Shown: positions 9,248 to 20,402, numbered from the stretch's first letter. The stretch is DNA of 64,000 nucleotides from AWTP1-13 sp963832445 (GCA_963832445.1 CAWHUM010000026.1:62001-126000), one strand, 5' to 3'. Notes: generated by a model from the sequence alone, not told the origin. Made by a program: numbers and translations.

Positions 9248-10870
9248 ATGGCCAAGGCGAAGCACGCGCAGGGCGCGCGCGGAGAGGATCGCGAGGCGTT
9301 TGCCAGGAAGCCCGAGACCATCGGCAGGGTCGCGGCCTCCGCGCCGCAGACCGGCGACGAATATCTGGCCTCACTCCGGGACGGGCGCACGGTCTTCATC
9401 TACGGCGAGCGGGTGGCCGACGTCACGACGCATCCAGCCTTCCGCAACACCGCGCGCATGGTGGCCCGCCTCTACAACGCGCTGCACGACGAGAAGCGCA
9501 AGGACAAGATGCTGTTGCCGACCGACACCGGCAACGGCGGCATGACGCACGCCTTCTTCAAGGCGCCGAAGAGCGCCGACGACCTGCTCGCCGGCCGCGC
9601 GGCCATTGCCGAGTGGGCGCGGCTCACCTACGGCTGGCTCGGCCGCGCGCCCGACTACAAGGCGGCGTTCCTCGCCACGCTCGGCGCCAATGCGGACTTC
9701 TACGATCCGTTCCAGGAGAATGCGCGCCGCTGGTACAAGTTCAGCGTCGAGCGCGTGCCGTTCGTCAACCACGCCATCATCCATCCGCCCGTCGACCGCG
9801 ACCGGCCGCCCAGCGACGTGGTGGACGTGTGCGCGCACGTGGAGAAGGAGACGGATGCCGGCATCGTCGTCTCCGGCGCCAAGGTGGTGGCGACCGGCTC
9901 GGTGCTCACCAACTACACCTTCGTGGCCCACCACGGCCTCATCCCGCTGCAGGACAAGAAGTTCGCCTGCGTCTTCATGGTGCCGACCAATGCGCCGGGC
10001 GTGAAGTTCATCTGCCGCACGTCCTACGAGATGACCTCCACGGCGATGGGCAGCCCGTTCGACTATCCGCTGTCCTCGCGTATCGACGAGAACGATGCGG
10101 TGTTCATCATGGACAAGGTGCTGGTGCCCTGGGAGAACGTGTTCGTCTACGGCGACATCGAGAAGGCCAACAACTTCTTCCCGCGCACCGGCTTCCTGCC
10201 GCGCTTCGTCGTGCACGGCTGCACCAGGCTCGCGGTGAAGCTCGACTTCATCGCGGGGCTCTTGCTCAAGGCCGTGGAGGCCGCCGGCACCAAGGACTAT
10301 CGCGGCGTGCAGGCCAACGTCGGCGAGGTGATCGCCTGGCGCAACCTGTTCTGGGCGCTGTCGGATGCCATGGTGCGCGACCCCAGGCCCTGGATCGGCG
10401 ACTACGTGCTGCCCAACCTCGATCCCGGCAACGCCTACCAGATCATCGCCACCATCGCCTACACCAAGGTCAAGTACATCATCGAGCAGACGGTGGCCTC
10501 GGGGCTCATCTACCTCAACAGCCACGCCCGCGACTTCAAAAACCCGGAGATCCGCCCCTATCTCGACCGCTATCTGCGCGGCTCCAACGGCTACAAGGCG
10601 GAGGAGCGCGTCAAGCTCATGAAGCTGCTGTGGGACGCCTTGGGCAGCGAGTTCGGCGGCCGCCACGAGCTCTACGAGATCAACTACGGCGGCTCCACCG
10701 AGGAGATTCGCCGCTACTGCCTGTTCGGCGCGCAGGCCTCCGGCAACGCCGACCGCTTCAAGGGCTTCGCCGAGCAGTGCATGGCCGAGTACGACCTCGA
10801 CGGCTGGAAGGTGCCCGACCTCACCGATCCCGGCGAGCTGAGCTACCACGCGCTGCGCCGGGCCCGGTGA
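9248..10870 (+). CDS. HpaB-family FADH2-dependent aromatic monooxygenase, copy 1
   Basis: 540 residues, intact; start ATG preceded by AGGGAGGAACCG. It is a large-component hydroxylase of the 4-hydroxyphenylacetate 3-monooxygenase/PvcC family, which hydroxylates phenols or related rings using reduced flavin from a separate reductase. Family blocks: TGDEYLASLRDGRTVFIYGE at the N-terminus, HPAFRNTARMVARLYN, VNHAIIHPPVDRDRP, KETDAGIVVSGAKVVATGS, SRIDENDAVFIMDKVLVPWE, and the C-terminal helices around ELYEINYGGSTEEIRR. No reductase gene adjoins; a DIM6/NTAB reductase lies at 53825. Close paralogue of the gene at 14920 but lacks that gene's C-terminal tail. Exact substrate cannot be told. Confidence 0.92.
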   Translation: MAKAKHAQGARGEDREAFARKPETIGRVAASAPQTGDEYLASLRDGRTVFIYGERVADVTTHPAFRNTARMVARLYNALHDEKRKDKMLLPTDTGNGGMTHAFFKAPKSADDLLAGRAAIAEWARLTYGWLGRAPDYKAAFLATLGANADFYDPFQENARRWYKFSVERVPFVNHAIIHPPVDRDRPPSDVVDVCAHVEKETDAGIVVSGAKVVATGSVLTNYTFVAHHGLIPLQDKKFACVFMVPTNAPGVKFICRTSYEMTSTAMGSPFDYPLSSRIDENDAVFIMDKVLVPWENVFVYGDIEKANNFFPRTGFLPRFVVHGCTRLAVKLDFIAGLLLKAVEAAGTKDYRGVQANVGEVIAWRNLFWALSDAMVRDPRPWIGDYVLPNLDPGNAYQIIATIAYTKVKYIIEQTVASGLIYLNSHARDFKNPEIRPYLDRYLRGSNGYKAEERVKLMKLLWDALGSEFGGRHELYEINYGGSTEEIRRYCLFGAQASGNADRFKGFAEQCMAEYDLDGWKVPDLTDPGELSYHALRRAR

Positions 10871-11038
10871 AGCGGGCGCTCAGGCGCGCTTGTCCATGCG
10901 ACAGCTGACTATTTGGGGCGACATGCCCGGCGCGCCAGCGCGCATCGCCTGCTGACACCGCGGACCGGATGGAGCTAGAGTGCGGCGTCCTGGGCCGGTG
11001 GAGCTTCTGCCCGTCCGAGTACTTGCGGAGCTAAAGAA

Positions 11039-11377
11039 ATGCGCATGGATCAAGTCGAACTTCCGAGCAATGTCCTTCGAGTTAGCCTCGCAGGATCGCT
11101 GGATATTGCCGGAGCCGGTGAGATCGACATGCCCTTCAGCGTGATTGCCGGACACAGGAACAAGGTCATCGTCGACTTGGGGGGCGTGACCTTCCTGGCC
11201 TCGATCGGAATCCGCGTCCTCGTCAAGGCTGCGCGAGCCATCGCCAACAAAGGCGGCCGGCTCGTCGTATACAATGCCAGTGAGGAATCGCGCAGAGTTC
11301 TCCACACGACGGGCATCGATGCGATCATTCCAGTCGTCGCCGACGAGGCCGCCGCTGTTGCCGAGTCCAATAAGTGA
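11039..11377 (+). CDS. STAS-domain anti-sigma factor antagonist
   Basis: 112 residues forming one STAS domain (RsbV/SpoIIAA type). The phosphorylation-site loop is DLGGVTFLASIGIRVLV, with Ser near residue 58 in the expected position, and the C-terminal helix follows GGRLVVYNAS. In partner switching, the unphosphorylated protein binds the RsbW-like kinase and frees its target. The stop overlaps the GTG start of that kinase gene by four bases (GTGA), so the two are translationally coupled. The cognate phosphatase is encoded convergently next door. Confidence 0.92.
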   Translation: MRMDQVELPSNVLRVSLAGSLDIAGAGEIDMPFSVIAGHRNKVIVDLGGVTFLASIGIRVLVKAARAIANKGGRLVVYNASEESRRVLHTTGIDAIIPVVADEAAAVAESNK

Positions 11378-11811
11378 CGTTGACGGACAGAATTGGTCTC
11401 AAGCCAAGCGTGTCCGAAGTTGTGCGCCTCAATCGATGGCTGGACGAAGCGTTTGCACGGTCGGGCATCAGTCCGTCAGCTGCTGCGGACTTGAAGCTGT
11501 GCGTGAACGAAGTTTTTGCAAACCTCGTCAGCTATGGGTTCGCGGAAACGGAGAACCCCGAGATCGTCATTGAGATCGAGTTGCAGCGTTCGCTCGCCAA
11601 AGCCGTCGTGTTGGATAACGGCGGATATTTCGACCTGCGGACATGGCCGGCTCCCCAGAAACCGGTGGATCTGGCGACTGCCAACGAAGGCGGTTTCGGC
11701 ATTGCGCTCATCCGCGACCGGGCCGCTCAGATCGAATATTCCAGGTCAGGCCAGAGCAACCGCCTCAGCATTGTCTGTTCTGCGGCTGAAATTGAACCGC
11801 CAGGCAGGTAA
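11374..11811 (+). CDS. RsbW-like serine kinase / anti-sigma factor
   Basis: 145 residues of the HATPase_c_2 type. The N-box is LKLCVNEVFANLVSYGF, with the conserved Glu and Asn; the Asp-containing LDNGGYFD and the glycine-rich GGFGIALIRDRA follow. GTG start overlaps the STAS stop. The last 47 bp overlap the 3' end of the phosphatase gene on the opposite strand. No sigma factor lies in the module, so the real output (a sigma factor elsewhere, or a non-sigma target) is not shown here. Confidence 0.9.
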   Translation: MTLTDRIGLKPSVSEVVRLNRWLDEAFARSGISPSAAADLKLCVNEVFANLVSYGFAETENPEIVIEIELQRSLAKAVVLDNGGYFDLRTWPAPQKPVDLATANEGGFGIALIRDRAAQIEYSRSGQSNRLSIVCSAAEIEPPGR

Positions 11812-13915
11812 TGTCGTCGGACTGCTCGGCCCCGCGAGCAAACCGCGCCACAGCGTCCATCACGGCTTCGACCATGGCTTTGGGGGGCCTGTTCTTCCAA
11901 TCCTCCAGTAGCAGCGCCACGCGCCCTGTGCCGAAGGGCAGGCCTGCGACATCGAAGGCTTCTGTCACGCCATCGGTCAGCAGCAGGAGCATGTCGCCGG
12001 GCGCTATTTCCCTCGTGAGAGTGGGATATGTGACGCCTTCGATCAGGCCGATGGCGGGCCCCATATGGCCGATTGCTTCTGCGGGAGAGTTGCCGCCGAG
12101 CAAGAAGACGGCCTCATGGCCGGCGCTGGAACACTCGATCATTGCCTTGTCCAGATGCAGAACGGCATAGAAGAGAGTGACAAACATGCTTTCCGCATTG
12201 TCGCGGGCGATGATCTCATTCGTTCTTGTGAGGACGTCTCCTGCCGTTCCCCCCTCGAAGGCGAGGGTGCGTAGGACAGTACGCGAAACGCTCATGAAGA
12301 TTGCGGCTGGGACGCCTTTGCCGGAAACATCGCCGATCGCAAACGCCAGCCGATTTTCGCCAAGCACAAAGTAGTCATAGAAATCCCCGCCGACGTGCTT
12401 GGCCGGCTTCATCGTTGCGAAGATGTCGAAACCGTTCCGATGGTTGTCGCCCGGAGCCATCTCGCGGGGAAGGAAGGACCGTTGAATCTGAGCGGCAGCC
12501 TCCATTTCCCGGCCGATCGCAAGCAGAGCCTCGCGATTGCGATTTCGCTCGTGCTCGGTGCGGTAGTAGAGGAAGCCGGTTCCGAGTACGTAAGTCGCAG
12601 TGACGGTGATGATAGGGTGCGTCGCATCGAGCAAAACACCTCGCCTGGCAAACATGAGCCACACACTCGCAAGACAGGTAGCAACGGAGACCGCACCCAC
12701 CGCCGCCGCGACTACGGCTCCCGATCGATAGACAATCAGCGCGAGTGCCAGGGCCGCGAGGACAGTGAGCGCGATCTCCATGCCTTTCGCGTAGTCCGGG
12801 CGCACGAGAAAGCGCCGGCTCAGAAGCTGCTCGATTGCCTGCGCGTTGATCTCGACCCCGGCGATGACGGGATCGAGCGGGGTGGCGCGCAGGTCGAGAA
12901 GTCCCGGCGCGCTCGTGCCGATGACGACGATGCGATTTTGAATTTCGCTGGCGGGAGCCCTTCCCAGGATCACATCCGCGGCAGAAATGGAGCGTCTGGG
13001 ATCCCGGCGCGAGAACCACAGCCACATCTGACCGTCGTTGTCGGTGGGGACGATTGTGTCAGCGATGCGCACGGCCATGCTTGCGCCATCGCTACCTCGC
13101 GCGAAGCGTACTTGGATGGTCTTGGCTTGCGAAAAGACCCGCAAGGCCTCCGCTACAAGCGAGGGGTGCAGTTGATCGGCAATGCCTACCAGCATTGGTA
13201 CGCGCCGAAGGATTTGATCGTGCTCCGGGAACCAGTTCATCGCGCCGACGCCACTTGCGGCTTGCTCCAACACCGGAACGTTGGCAGTGGCGCCGGGAAA
13301 GCGGGCAACCAAGTTGTCGATGTCTTGCCCTATCGCAACCACCGAGCCGTGGATTGCAGGCAGGCGCTCGCTCCGCTGCGCCCTGGCGATCGCCCCCAAG
13401 ACAACGCGACCGCCCCGGATCGCGCGAGCGAACTGCTCATCCGGTGTTCCGATCGAAGCCAATCTGTCGAGCAAAGGCTTGAACTCGGAAGAGCCGCGCA
13501 ATTGATCTGGGATTTCATCGAACGGACTGCGCCCGGGGTCCGCGAACACCATGTCGAATACGATGGCGCGCGCACCCAGCGCCGACAGCTTCTCGACGAG
13601 GTTGGCGAAGACTTCGCGGCGCCACGGCCAACTGCCGAGCTCCTGAAGAGAGCGTTCATCGATATCCACGATGCGGACCGGGTATGACGGATCCGGCGCC
13701 CTGGGCCATGTTTGCTGCAGCGTGTCGAAGCCGAGCAATCGGATGCGCGCCAGAAATCCCGGGTCTGCTTGCCTCAGCGCAATGCCGCCAATGACGACTG
13801 CGGCGACGATCAGCCAGTACGAAAGCCGCGCGCTCAACCCGCCCCCGGAACTTCCCGACGCGGCCTGCATCGGCGACCGCGGAAAGAAATGCCCGTGCCG
13901 CCACTTGGTCAGCAT
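11765..13915 (-). CDS. CHASE2-sensor SpoIIE/PP2C-type serine phosphatase
   Basis: 716 residues, intact. A transmembrane helix at about 28-47 is followed by an extracytoplasmic CHASE2 domain (VRIVDIDERSLQELGSWPW, then ARAIVFDMVFADPG, NRIVVIGTSAPGLLDLRATP). Two or three helices follow at about 370-450, then a short coiled linker (EMEAAAQIQRSFLP) and the PP2C-type phosphatase with GGDFYDYF, FAIGDVSGKG, LLLLTDGVTEAFD and SDDITCLAV metal ligands. This is the RsbU role: it would dephosphorylate the STAS protein encoded next to it when the periplasmic sensor is stimulated. Divergent from a FecR gene 48 bp away, its probable signal partner. Confidence 0.92.
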   Translation of the reverse strand: MLTKWRHGHFFPRSPMQAASGSSGGGLSARLSYWLIVAAVVIGGIALRQADPGFLARIRLLGFDTLQQTWPRAPDPSYPVRIVDIDERSLQELGSWPWRREVFANLVEKLSALGARAIVFDMVFADPGRSPFDEIPDQLRGSSEFKPLLDRLASIGTPDEQFARAIRGGRVVLGAIARAQRSERLPAIHGSVVAIGQDIDNLVARFPGATANVPVLEQAASGVGAMNWFPEHDQILRRVPMLVGIADQLHPSLVAEALRVFSQAKTIQVRFARGSDGASMAVRIADTIVPTDNDGQMWLWFSRRDPRRSISAADVILGRAPASEIQNRIVVIGTSAPGLLDLRATPLDPVIAGVEINAQAIEQLLSRRFLVRPDYAKGMEIALTVLAALALALIVYRSGAVVAAAVGAVSVATCLASVWLMFARRGVLLDATHPIITVTATYVLGTGFLYYRTEHERNRNREALLAIGREMEAAAQIQRSFLPREMAPGDNHRNGFDIFATMKPAKHVGGDFYDYFVLGENRLAFAIGDVSGKGVPAAIFMSVSRTVLRTLAFEGGTAGDVLTRTNEIIARDNAESMFVTLFYAVLHLDKAMIECSSAGHEAVFLLGGNSPAEAIGHMGPAIGLIEGVTYPTLTREIAPGDMLLLLTDGVTEAFDVAGLPFGTGRVALLLEDWKNRPPKAMVEAVMDAVARFARGAEQSDDITCLAVQFQPQNRQC

Positions 13916-13963
13916 GGTACACGATGGATCGTTTGTGACAGCACTAGCACGGAACGGGCGGAC

Positions 13964-14725
13964 ATGGCGATCTTCTGTAGGTCCCCAGCGATCAGGCGCT
14001 GCGCGGTGGTCCTTTGCTCAGCCCTGGCTGTGAGCGCGGGTGGCACGGCCGATGCGTTCGGTGACAAGGCCGAGATCGGCACGGCTGTTGCTATCAAGCC
14101 CAGCGTCACCGCCACGCTCGACAATGACAAGCGCAACTTGAAAGAAGGCCTTCGCGTTCACCGCAGCGAATTGCTGGAAACCGGCGCGGACGCCCGTGCG
14201 GAGCTGAAACTCGACGACGAAACCAAGCTGGCGCTTGGCCCCAACGCAAGTCTTCGCCTCGATGAGTTCGTTGTCGGGCAATCCGCGACGCCGACTGCGA
14301 TTGGCGTCAAACTCGTCAAGGGTACATTCCGGTTTATTACGGGCTCGCAGAAAGGCGACGCCTACAAGATCGAAACACCGTCGGCGACAATCGGCGTAAG
14401 GGGAACCGTGTTCGACATCTACGTCGATGGCAACGGCGACACATTGGTGCTGTTGCACGAGGGAAGTGTCGAGATTTGCTCCCGCAGCAGGAGCTGCCGG
14501 GAGCACGGCATCATCGGAAGGATCGTTCACGCGTCCATGACCGGGATTCTTTCCGCTCCGGTAAAGTTCACCAATAATCTTATTCCCGGGCTGGGAGTTG
14601 GAAAGGCGTTCCCCTTCGTTGGCCGCGCCTTGAAGATCGATCCCGTCAGACGCTTGAACCCCTCGGACATCATCGAGGTGCCGCGCTCAATTGAGCGCAC
14701 TATTCGAAAAGTATTGCCATTCTAG
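13964..14725 (+). CDS. Secreted FecR-domain protein
   Basis: 253 residues starting MAIFCRSPAIRRCAVVLC, a signal peptide. The FecR domain follows: EIGTAVAIKPSVTATL, RSELLETGADARAELKLDDE, LVKGTFRFITGSQKGDAYKIETPSATIGVRGTVF (the hallmark block is TPSATIGVRGT). The C-terminal part contains four cysteines in a short stretch (CSRSRSC) and no anchor. FecR and CHASE2 genes commonly adjoin each other; here the FecR protein is divergent from the CHASE2 phosphatase and probably acts in the periplasm on its sensor domain (inference). Preferred start ATG 13964, as it gives the signal peptide. Confidence 0.88.
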   Translation: MAIFCRSPAIRRCAVVLCSALAVSAGGTADAFGDKAEIGTAVAIKPSVTATLDNDKRNLKEGLRVHRSELLETGADARAELKLDDETKLALGPNASLRLDEFVVGQSATPTAIGVKLVKGTFRFITGSQKGDAYKIETPSATIGVRGTVFDIYVDGNGDTLVLLHEGSVEICSRSRSCREHGIIGRIVHASMTGILSAPVKFTNNLIPGLGVGKAFPFVGRALKIDPVRRLNPSDIIEVPRSIERTIRKVLPF

Positions 14726-14919
14726 ACGAACGGCCCCCGCGGCCGGCGATGCCGTTCGGTTAAGGGACCGAGGGCGCCGTCAACCATCCCTTTTCCTTGC
14801 CACGGGATGGGCAGACTCTTATCGTTTCCCGTATCGAGCGCGGGCACGAAAGACACGGACCACACGACGAATGCAGACGGTCTGGCTCGAACGACCATCT
14901 GCAAAAGGGAGGACGAGCG

Positions 14920-16652
14920 ATGTCGCAGGCCGAAGTGCGCGACGATCAAATAGCCTTTGCCAGAAAGCCAGAGACGATCGGCAAAGGCAGCGTGTCGAAG
15001 CCCATGACGGGCGATGAGTTCCTGGAGTCGCTGCGCGACGGCCGCGAGATCTACATCTACGGCGACCGCGTCAAGGACGTGACCACGCACCCGGCCTTCC
15101 GCAACACCGCGCGCATGCTGGCGCGCCTCTACAACGCGCTGCACGACCCCAAGCACAGCGCCAAGCTGCTGGTGCCGACCGACACCGGCAACGGCGGCAT
15201 GACGCACGCCTATTTCAAGTGCCCCAAGACGATCGAGGAATCGGTCGCCGGGCGCGACGCGATCGCCGAGTGGGCCAAGCTCTGCTACGGCTGGCTCGGC
15301 CGCGCGCCCGACTACAAGGCGGCCTTCCTCGGCACGCTCGGCGCCAACGCCGAGTTCTATTCACCCTGGCAGGAGAACGCCAAGCGCTGGTACCGCTTCG
15401 CCCAGGAGCGCGTGCCGTTCGTCAACCATGCCATCATCCATCCCCCCGTCGACCGCAACCGCCCACCCCAGGAAGTGGGCGACGTCTACTGCCACGTGGA
15501 GAAGGAGACGGATGCGGGCATCGTCGTGTCGGGCGCCAAGGTGGTGGCGACGGGCTCCGCGCTCACCAACTACACCTTCGTTGCCCACCACGGCCTGATT
15601 CCGGTCGGCGACAAGAGCTTCGCGGCGATCTTCATGATCCCGACCGGCGCGCCGGGCGTGAAGCTGATCTGCCGTCCCTCCTACGAGATGACCTCCACCG
15701 TGATGGGCAGCCCGTTCGACTATCCGCTGTCCTCGCGCATCGACGAGAACGATGCGGTGTTCATCATGGACAAGGTGCTGGTGCCCTGGGAGAACGTGTT
15801 CTGCTACGGCGACGTTGACAAGGCCAACAACTTCTTCCCGCAGACGGGCTTCCTGCCGCGCGCGCTGCTTGCACGGCTGCACCAGGCTTGCGGTCAAGCT
15901 CGACTTCATCGCCGGCGCGCTGCTGAAGGCGGTTGAGGCGACGGGCTCGAAGGACTTCCGCGGCGTGCAGGCCAACGTCGGCGAGGTGCTGGTGTGGCGC
16001 AACCTGTTCTGGGGCCTCACGGAAGCGATGGTGCGCAACCCGAAGCCGTGGATCGGCGAGTATCTGCTGCCCGACATCGAGCCGGCCGGCGCCTACCAGA
16101 TCACCTCGACCATGGCCTACACCAAGATCAAGTACATCATCGAGCAGACGGTGGCGTCGGGGCTGATCTACCTCAACAGCCACGCGCGCGACTTCAAGAA
16201 CCCGGCGATCCGCCCCTATCTCGACAAGTACATGCGCGGCTCCAACGGCTACAGCGCGGTCGATCGCGTGAAGCTGCTCGAAGCTGCTGTGGGACTCGAT
16301 CGGCACCGAGTTCGCCGGCCGCCACGAGCTCTACGAGATCAACTACGGCGGCTCCACCGAGGAGATCCGGCGCTACGTGCTGTTCGGCGCGCAGGCCATG
16401 GGCACCGCCGACAAGCTCAAGGGCCTCGTCGAGCAGTGCATGGCCGAGTACGATCTCGACGGCTGGAAGGTGCCCGATCTCACCAATCCGGGCGATCTCA
16501 GCTACCACGCCAATGGGCACGCAGCCCCGTCCGCCCCGGCGTCGGTTGCGCCCGTGCCCCCGGCGCAACCCGCCGCAAGGCCAGCGGGCGCCGGCTCACC
16601 GGTGCTCGGCGGCGATGGAGGCGGCTTCCGCAACCCGTTCGCCACCAAGTAG
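14920..16652 (+). CDS. HpaB-family monooxygenase, copy 2, with GGGFRNPFA tail, frameshifted
   Basis: Start ATG 14920 after AAAGGGAGGACGAGCG. Nearly the whole copy-1 sequence is mirrored (TGDEFLESLRDGREIYIYGD, VNHAIIHPPVDRNRPP, SRIDENDAVFIMDKVLVPWE, ELYEINYGGSTEEIRR). Comparison with copy 1 locates two single-base insertions: an extra T near 15871 and an extra base near 16279. Removing them gives about 576 residues. Unlike copy 1 it carries a 45-residue Pro/Ala-rich extension ending DGGGFRNPFATK. The same GGFxNPFA peptide is repeated in the LivF encoded convergently. Probable FADH2-dependent hydroxylase acting on the substrate of importer 2. Confidence 0.88.
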
Positions 16653-16696
16653 GGCGATAGCCGCATTGCGGAGTGGGCAGCTGCCCCTCACCCCGA

Positions 16697-16722
16697 CCCT
16701 CTCCCCGCAAGCGGGGGGAGGG
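16697..16722. repeat. CTCTCCCC palindromic repeat between convergent genes
   Basis: 12-bp arms (CCCTCTCCCCGC and GCGGGGGGAGGG, one mismatch) around AA, preceded by the CCCTCACCCC tag at 16685. It occupies almost the whole 72-bp gap between the stops of hydroxylase copy 2 and livF. Same family as 5222-5364; by position it could act as a bidirectional terminator. Confidence 0.8.
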
Positions 16723-16724
16723 AG

Positions 16725-17755
<1,031 letters not shown>

Positions 17756-17769
<14 letters not shown>

Positions 17770-18505
17770 CGTCGGCTCCGAGATAGGCGCGGGTGACGCC
17801 GGGGTCGGACAGCACCCGGTCGGGCGTATCCTCGGCGATGCGCTCGCCGGCGTTCATGACGAGCACGCGGTCGCACAGCGCGCGGATGGCCTCCATGACG
17901 TGCTCCACCATGACGATGGTGATGCCGTCCTTGCTGATCAGGCGGATCAGGTCCATGCCGGTCTGCAGCTCGGCGGGGTTGAGGCCCGCCAGCCACTCGT
18001 CGAGCAGCAGCAGCAGCGGCCGGCAGGCGAGCGCGCGCGCCAGCTCCAGCCGCTTCTGGTCGATGTAGGTGAGCTGTGCGGCGGGCATGCCGGCCCGTCC
18101 GCTGAGCCCCACGCGCTCGAGCAGCAGGTCCCCTTCGCGGCCCGCACGTATGGGATCGGTAGGGGCGCTGCCGAACATGGCGCCCAGCATCACGTTCTCG
18201 CGCACCGTCATGAAGGGGAGCACGCGCACCAGCTGGAAGGTGCGGGCGACGCGCGAGCGGCAGATCTGGAACGACGGCCAGCCGGCGATGTCGACGCCGT
18301 TGAAGACGATATCTCCGGCATCTGGGCGCAGCTCGCCGGTGAGCAGGTTCATCACCGTGGTCTTGCCCGAGCCGTTGGGGCCGATCAGGCCGGTGACGCC
18401 GCCGCGGCGGATGTCGAACGACAGATCGCGCACGGCGACGAGTCCGCCGAAGGCCTTGTGCAGCCCGCGGACGCTGAGCAGAGCTTGCTCGCCGTGGCCC
18501 CTCAT
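17756..18505 (-). CDS. livG: LivG ATPase, module 2
   Basis: 249 residues, intact. Walker A GPNGSGKTT, RSRVARTFQLVRVLPFMTVRENVMLG (LivG block), Walker B LLLLLDEWLAGLNP, H-loop ITIVMVEHVMEAI, and the closing TPDRVLSDPGVTRAYLG. In Walker B, DEW replaces the common DEP/DEI and is a mild oddity. The ATG overlaps the livM stop (ATGA) and its 3' end overlaps livF, so livM, livG and livF are translationally coupled. The ATPase works with LivF on the inner face of the membrane. Confidence 0.94.
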
Positions 18506-19515
18506 AGCCGCCACAGCCCCGCGAAACGGGCCGCGCCCGCCCTGAAGCGCAAGGCGAAATGCGACAGCGTTGGCCCCGTCCCGCCCGGTTGCGCCAGCGT
18601 ATGCAAAAAGCGCTCGATCAGTGGGGCGATGCCGCCCGGCAGGAAGTACACGATCACCACGAAGCACAGGCCGAGGGCGATGGAGAAGTGGTGCGGGAAG
18701 CTGCCGGCGAGATACTCCGACAGCAGCACCAGCGGGATTGCGCCGACAGCCGGGCCCCAGGGGCGCGTCGGCCCGCCGAGCAGCGCCGCGATCAAGACCT
18801 GGAAGGACCAGTTGTTGTTGAAGGCGATGCTGGCGTCGATATAGGGGTAGCGCAAGGCCAGCGCCGCGCCGACCAGCGCCATTGCCGACGCCGAGAGCGC
18901 AAAGCAGACGATCTTGACGCGCGTGGTGTTGATGCCGGTGTGGCGGGCCACCGTCTCGTCCTCGCCGATGGCGCGCATGGCAAAGCCCAGCCGGATCCGG
19001 CTCACGTACCAGCTGCCCACGATCGTGACGAGCGCAACCACCAGCAGCGTGCGGTAGATGCTGACGTTGGACACGTCGGTGAAGATGTAGCGCGTCACCG
19101 ACTTGTTGATGTTGATCTCCCACCAGTTCAGCACTTGGTGGATCAGCTCGGTGAGGCCGAACGTGAAGACCACGAAGTACACCCCGCGCAGCCGCAAGGT
19201 GGAGAGACCCACCACAAGAGCAACCAGGAAGCCCATGGTTGCCGCGGCCGCCAGCGCCATGGCGACCGGCACATAGACGTGAGCGATGGCCAGCGCGTAG
19301 ATGCCGACGCCGAAGAAGGCAGCGGTGGCAAGCGAGATGTAGCGCGTGGTTCCCGAGAAGAAGGCCCAGGCGGTCGCGAGCGCGACGTTCGCGTACAGCA
19401 ACGTGAGAAGCGAGATCACGTAGTTCGACACGTAGAGCGGCAGCAGCAGCAAGACGATGGTGCCCAGCGCGATCAGCGCGGCGGTGTATCGGTTCTGTCG
19501 CAGCAGCTCAAGCAC
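18502..19515 (-). CDS. livM: LivM permease, module 2
   Basis: 337 residues, intact, with 9 or so hydrophobic segments. Family blocks: ALATAWAFFSGTTRYISLATAAFFGVG, TLRLRGVYFVVFTFGLTELI, the coupling loop VSRIRLGFAMRAIGEDETVARHTGI and AALLGGPTRPWGPAVGAIPLVL. Overlaps livH by 8 bp upstream and livG by 4 bp downstream. Membrane pore of the second importer together with LivH. Confidence 0.93.
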   Translation of the reverse strand: MLELLRQNRYTAALIALGTIVLLLLPLYVSNYVISLLTLLYANVALATAWAFFSGTTRYISLATAAFFGVGIYALAIAHVYVPVAMALAAAATMGFLVALVVGLSTLRLRGVYFVVFTFGLTELIHQVLNWWEININKSVTRYIFTDVSNVSIYRTLLVVALVTIVGSWYVSRIRLGFAMRAIGEDETVARHTGINTTRVKIVCFALSASAMALVGAALALRYPYIDASIAFNNNWSFQVLIAALLGGPTRPWGPAVGAIPLVLLSEYLAGSFPHHFSIALGLCFVVIVYFLPGGIAPLIERFLHTLAQPGGTGPTLSHFALRFRAGAARFAGLWRL

Positions 19516-20396
19516 GGGTGAACAACCCCGTCGGCCGCAGCAGCAGGACCAGCATGAACAGGGCGAAATTGATGGCGATCGTCAGGCCGGGGTCAACCAG
19601 ATAGCCGCCGAGCGACTCCACCACGCCCAGCAGCAGGCCGGCCGCGAGCGTGCCGGTGACGCGCCCGACGCCGGCCATGATCACCACGATCAGCGCCTTC
19701 AGGGTGTACTCGACGCCGGAGGTGGCGCTGAAGGAGATGAACATGCTGATCAGCATGCCGGAGACGGCGGCGAGCGCGCCGCCGGTCGCAAATGCGAGCG
19801 CGGTGGTCTGGCGCACATCGACGCCGACCAGACTCGCCGCGACCGGATCGATGGTGATGGCGCGCAAGGCCGCGCCGAAGCGGCTGTGGCGCAGGACCAG
19901 AAACAGTACGAGCGCCAGCGCGCAGGCCCCCAGGAACGACATTAGGCGATTCAAGGCCACCGTCGCGCCCAGCACGTTCACGGGGGTGGAGAGGAAGCTG
20001 TAGCCGCGCAGATCGCCGCTCCAGTAGACCAGCGCCCAGCCCTGGCAGATGAACAGCAGCCCGAAGGTGACGAGCACGACGTCGGCGTCGAGCGAGTCCT
20101 GGTCGGGCGCGCGCCGCACCAGCGGCATCATCATGAACTGGTAGACGAGCCAGTTCAGCGCAAAGGCGATGGGAACGCTGACGAGACAGGCTCAGCAGCG
20201 GGTTCACCTGCCACAGCATGATGGCGAAGAAGGCGGTGAAGGCACCGCCCATCAGGAACTCGCCGTAGGAAAGATTGAGAATGCGCGCGACGCCGAACTG
20301 CATGTTCAGGCCCAGCGCGATGAGCCCGTACGCTCCCCCCAGGAGCAGGCCACTCAGGAACACTTCGAACAGGATCACGCCACGTCCCGCGTACAA
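19508..20396 (-). CDS. livH: LivH permease, module 2, frameshifted
   Basis: N-terminal part in one frame (SGLLLGGAYGLIALGLNMQF, then RILNLSYGEFLMGGAF) and the remainder in another from about 20185 (LVTFGLLFICQGWALVYWSG, ALRAITIDPVAASLVGVDV, GVEYTLKALIVVIMAGVGRV, ending RPTGLFTRA). One base correction gives about 295 residues. Start taken at 20396; GTG/ATG choices slightly downstream are also possible. A strong hairpin lies between this gene and the binding-protein gene upstream. Confidence 0.86.
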
Positions 20397-20402
20397 ACAA
20401 AC

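Noticed and set aside
9371..10849. A long open frame antisense to hydroxylase copy 1
   Set aside because: It mirrors codon bias of the real gene in GC-rich DNA and has no recognisable domain; the same is true of many long antisense frames here.
14800..14919. A third copy of the IclR-type palindrome before hydroxylase copy 2
   Set aside because: Only a loose ATCGTTTCCCGTATCGA stretch is present; the arms do not match GTTCGAT/ATCGAAC.
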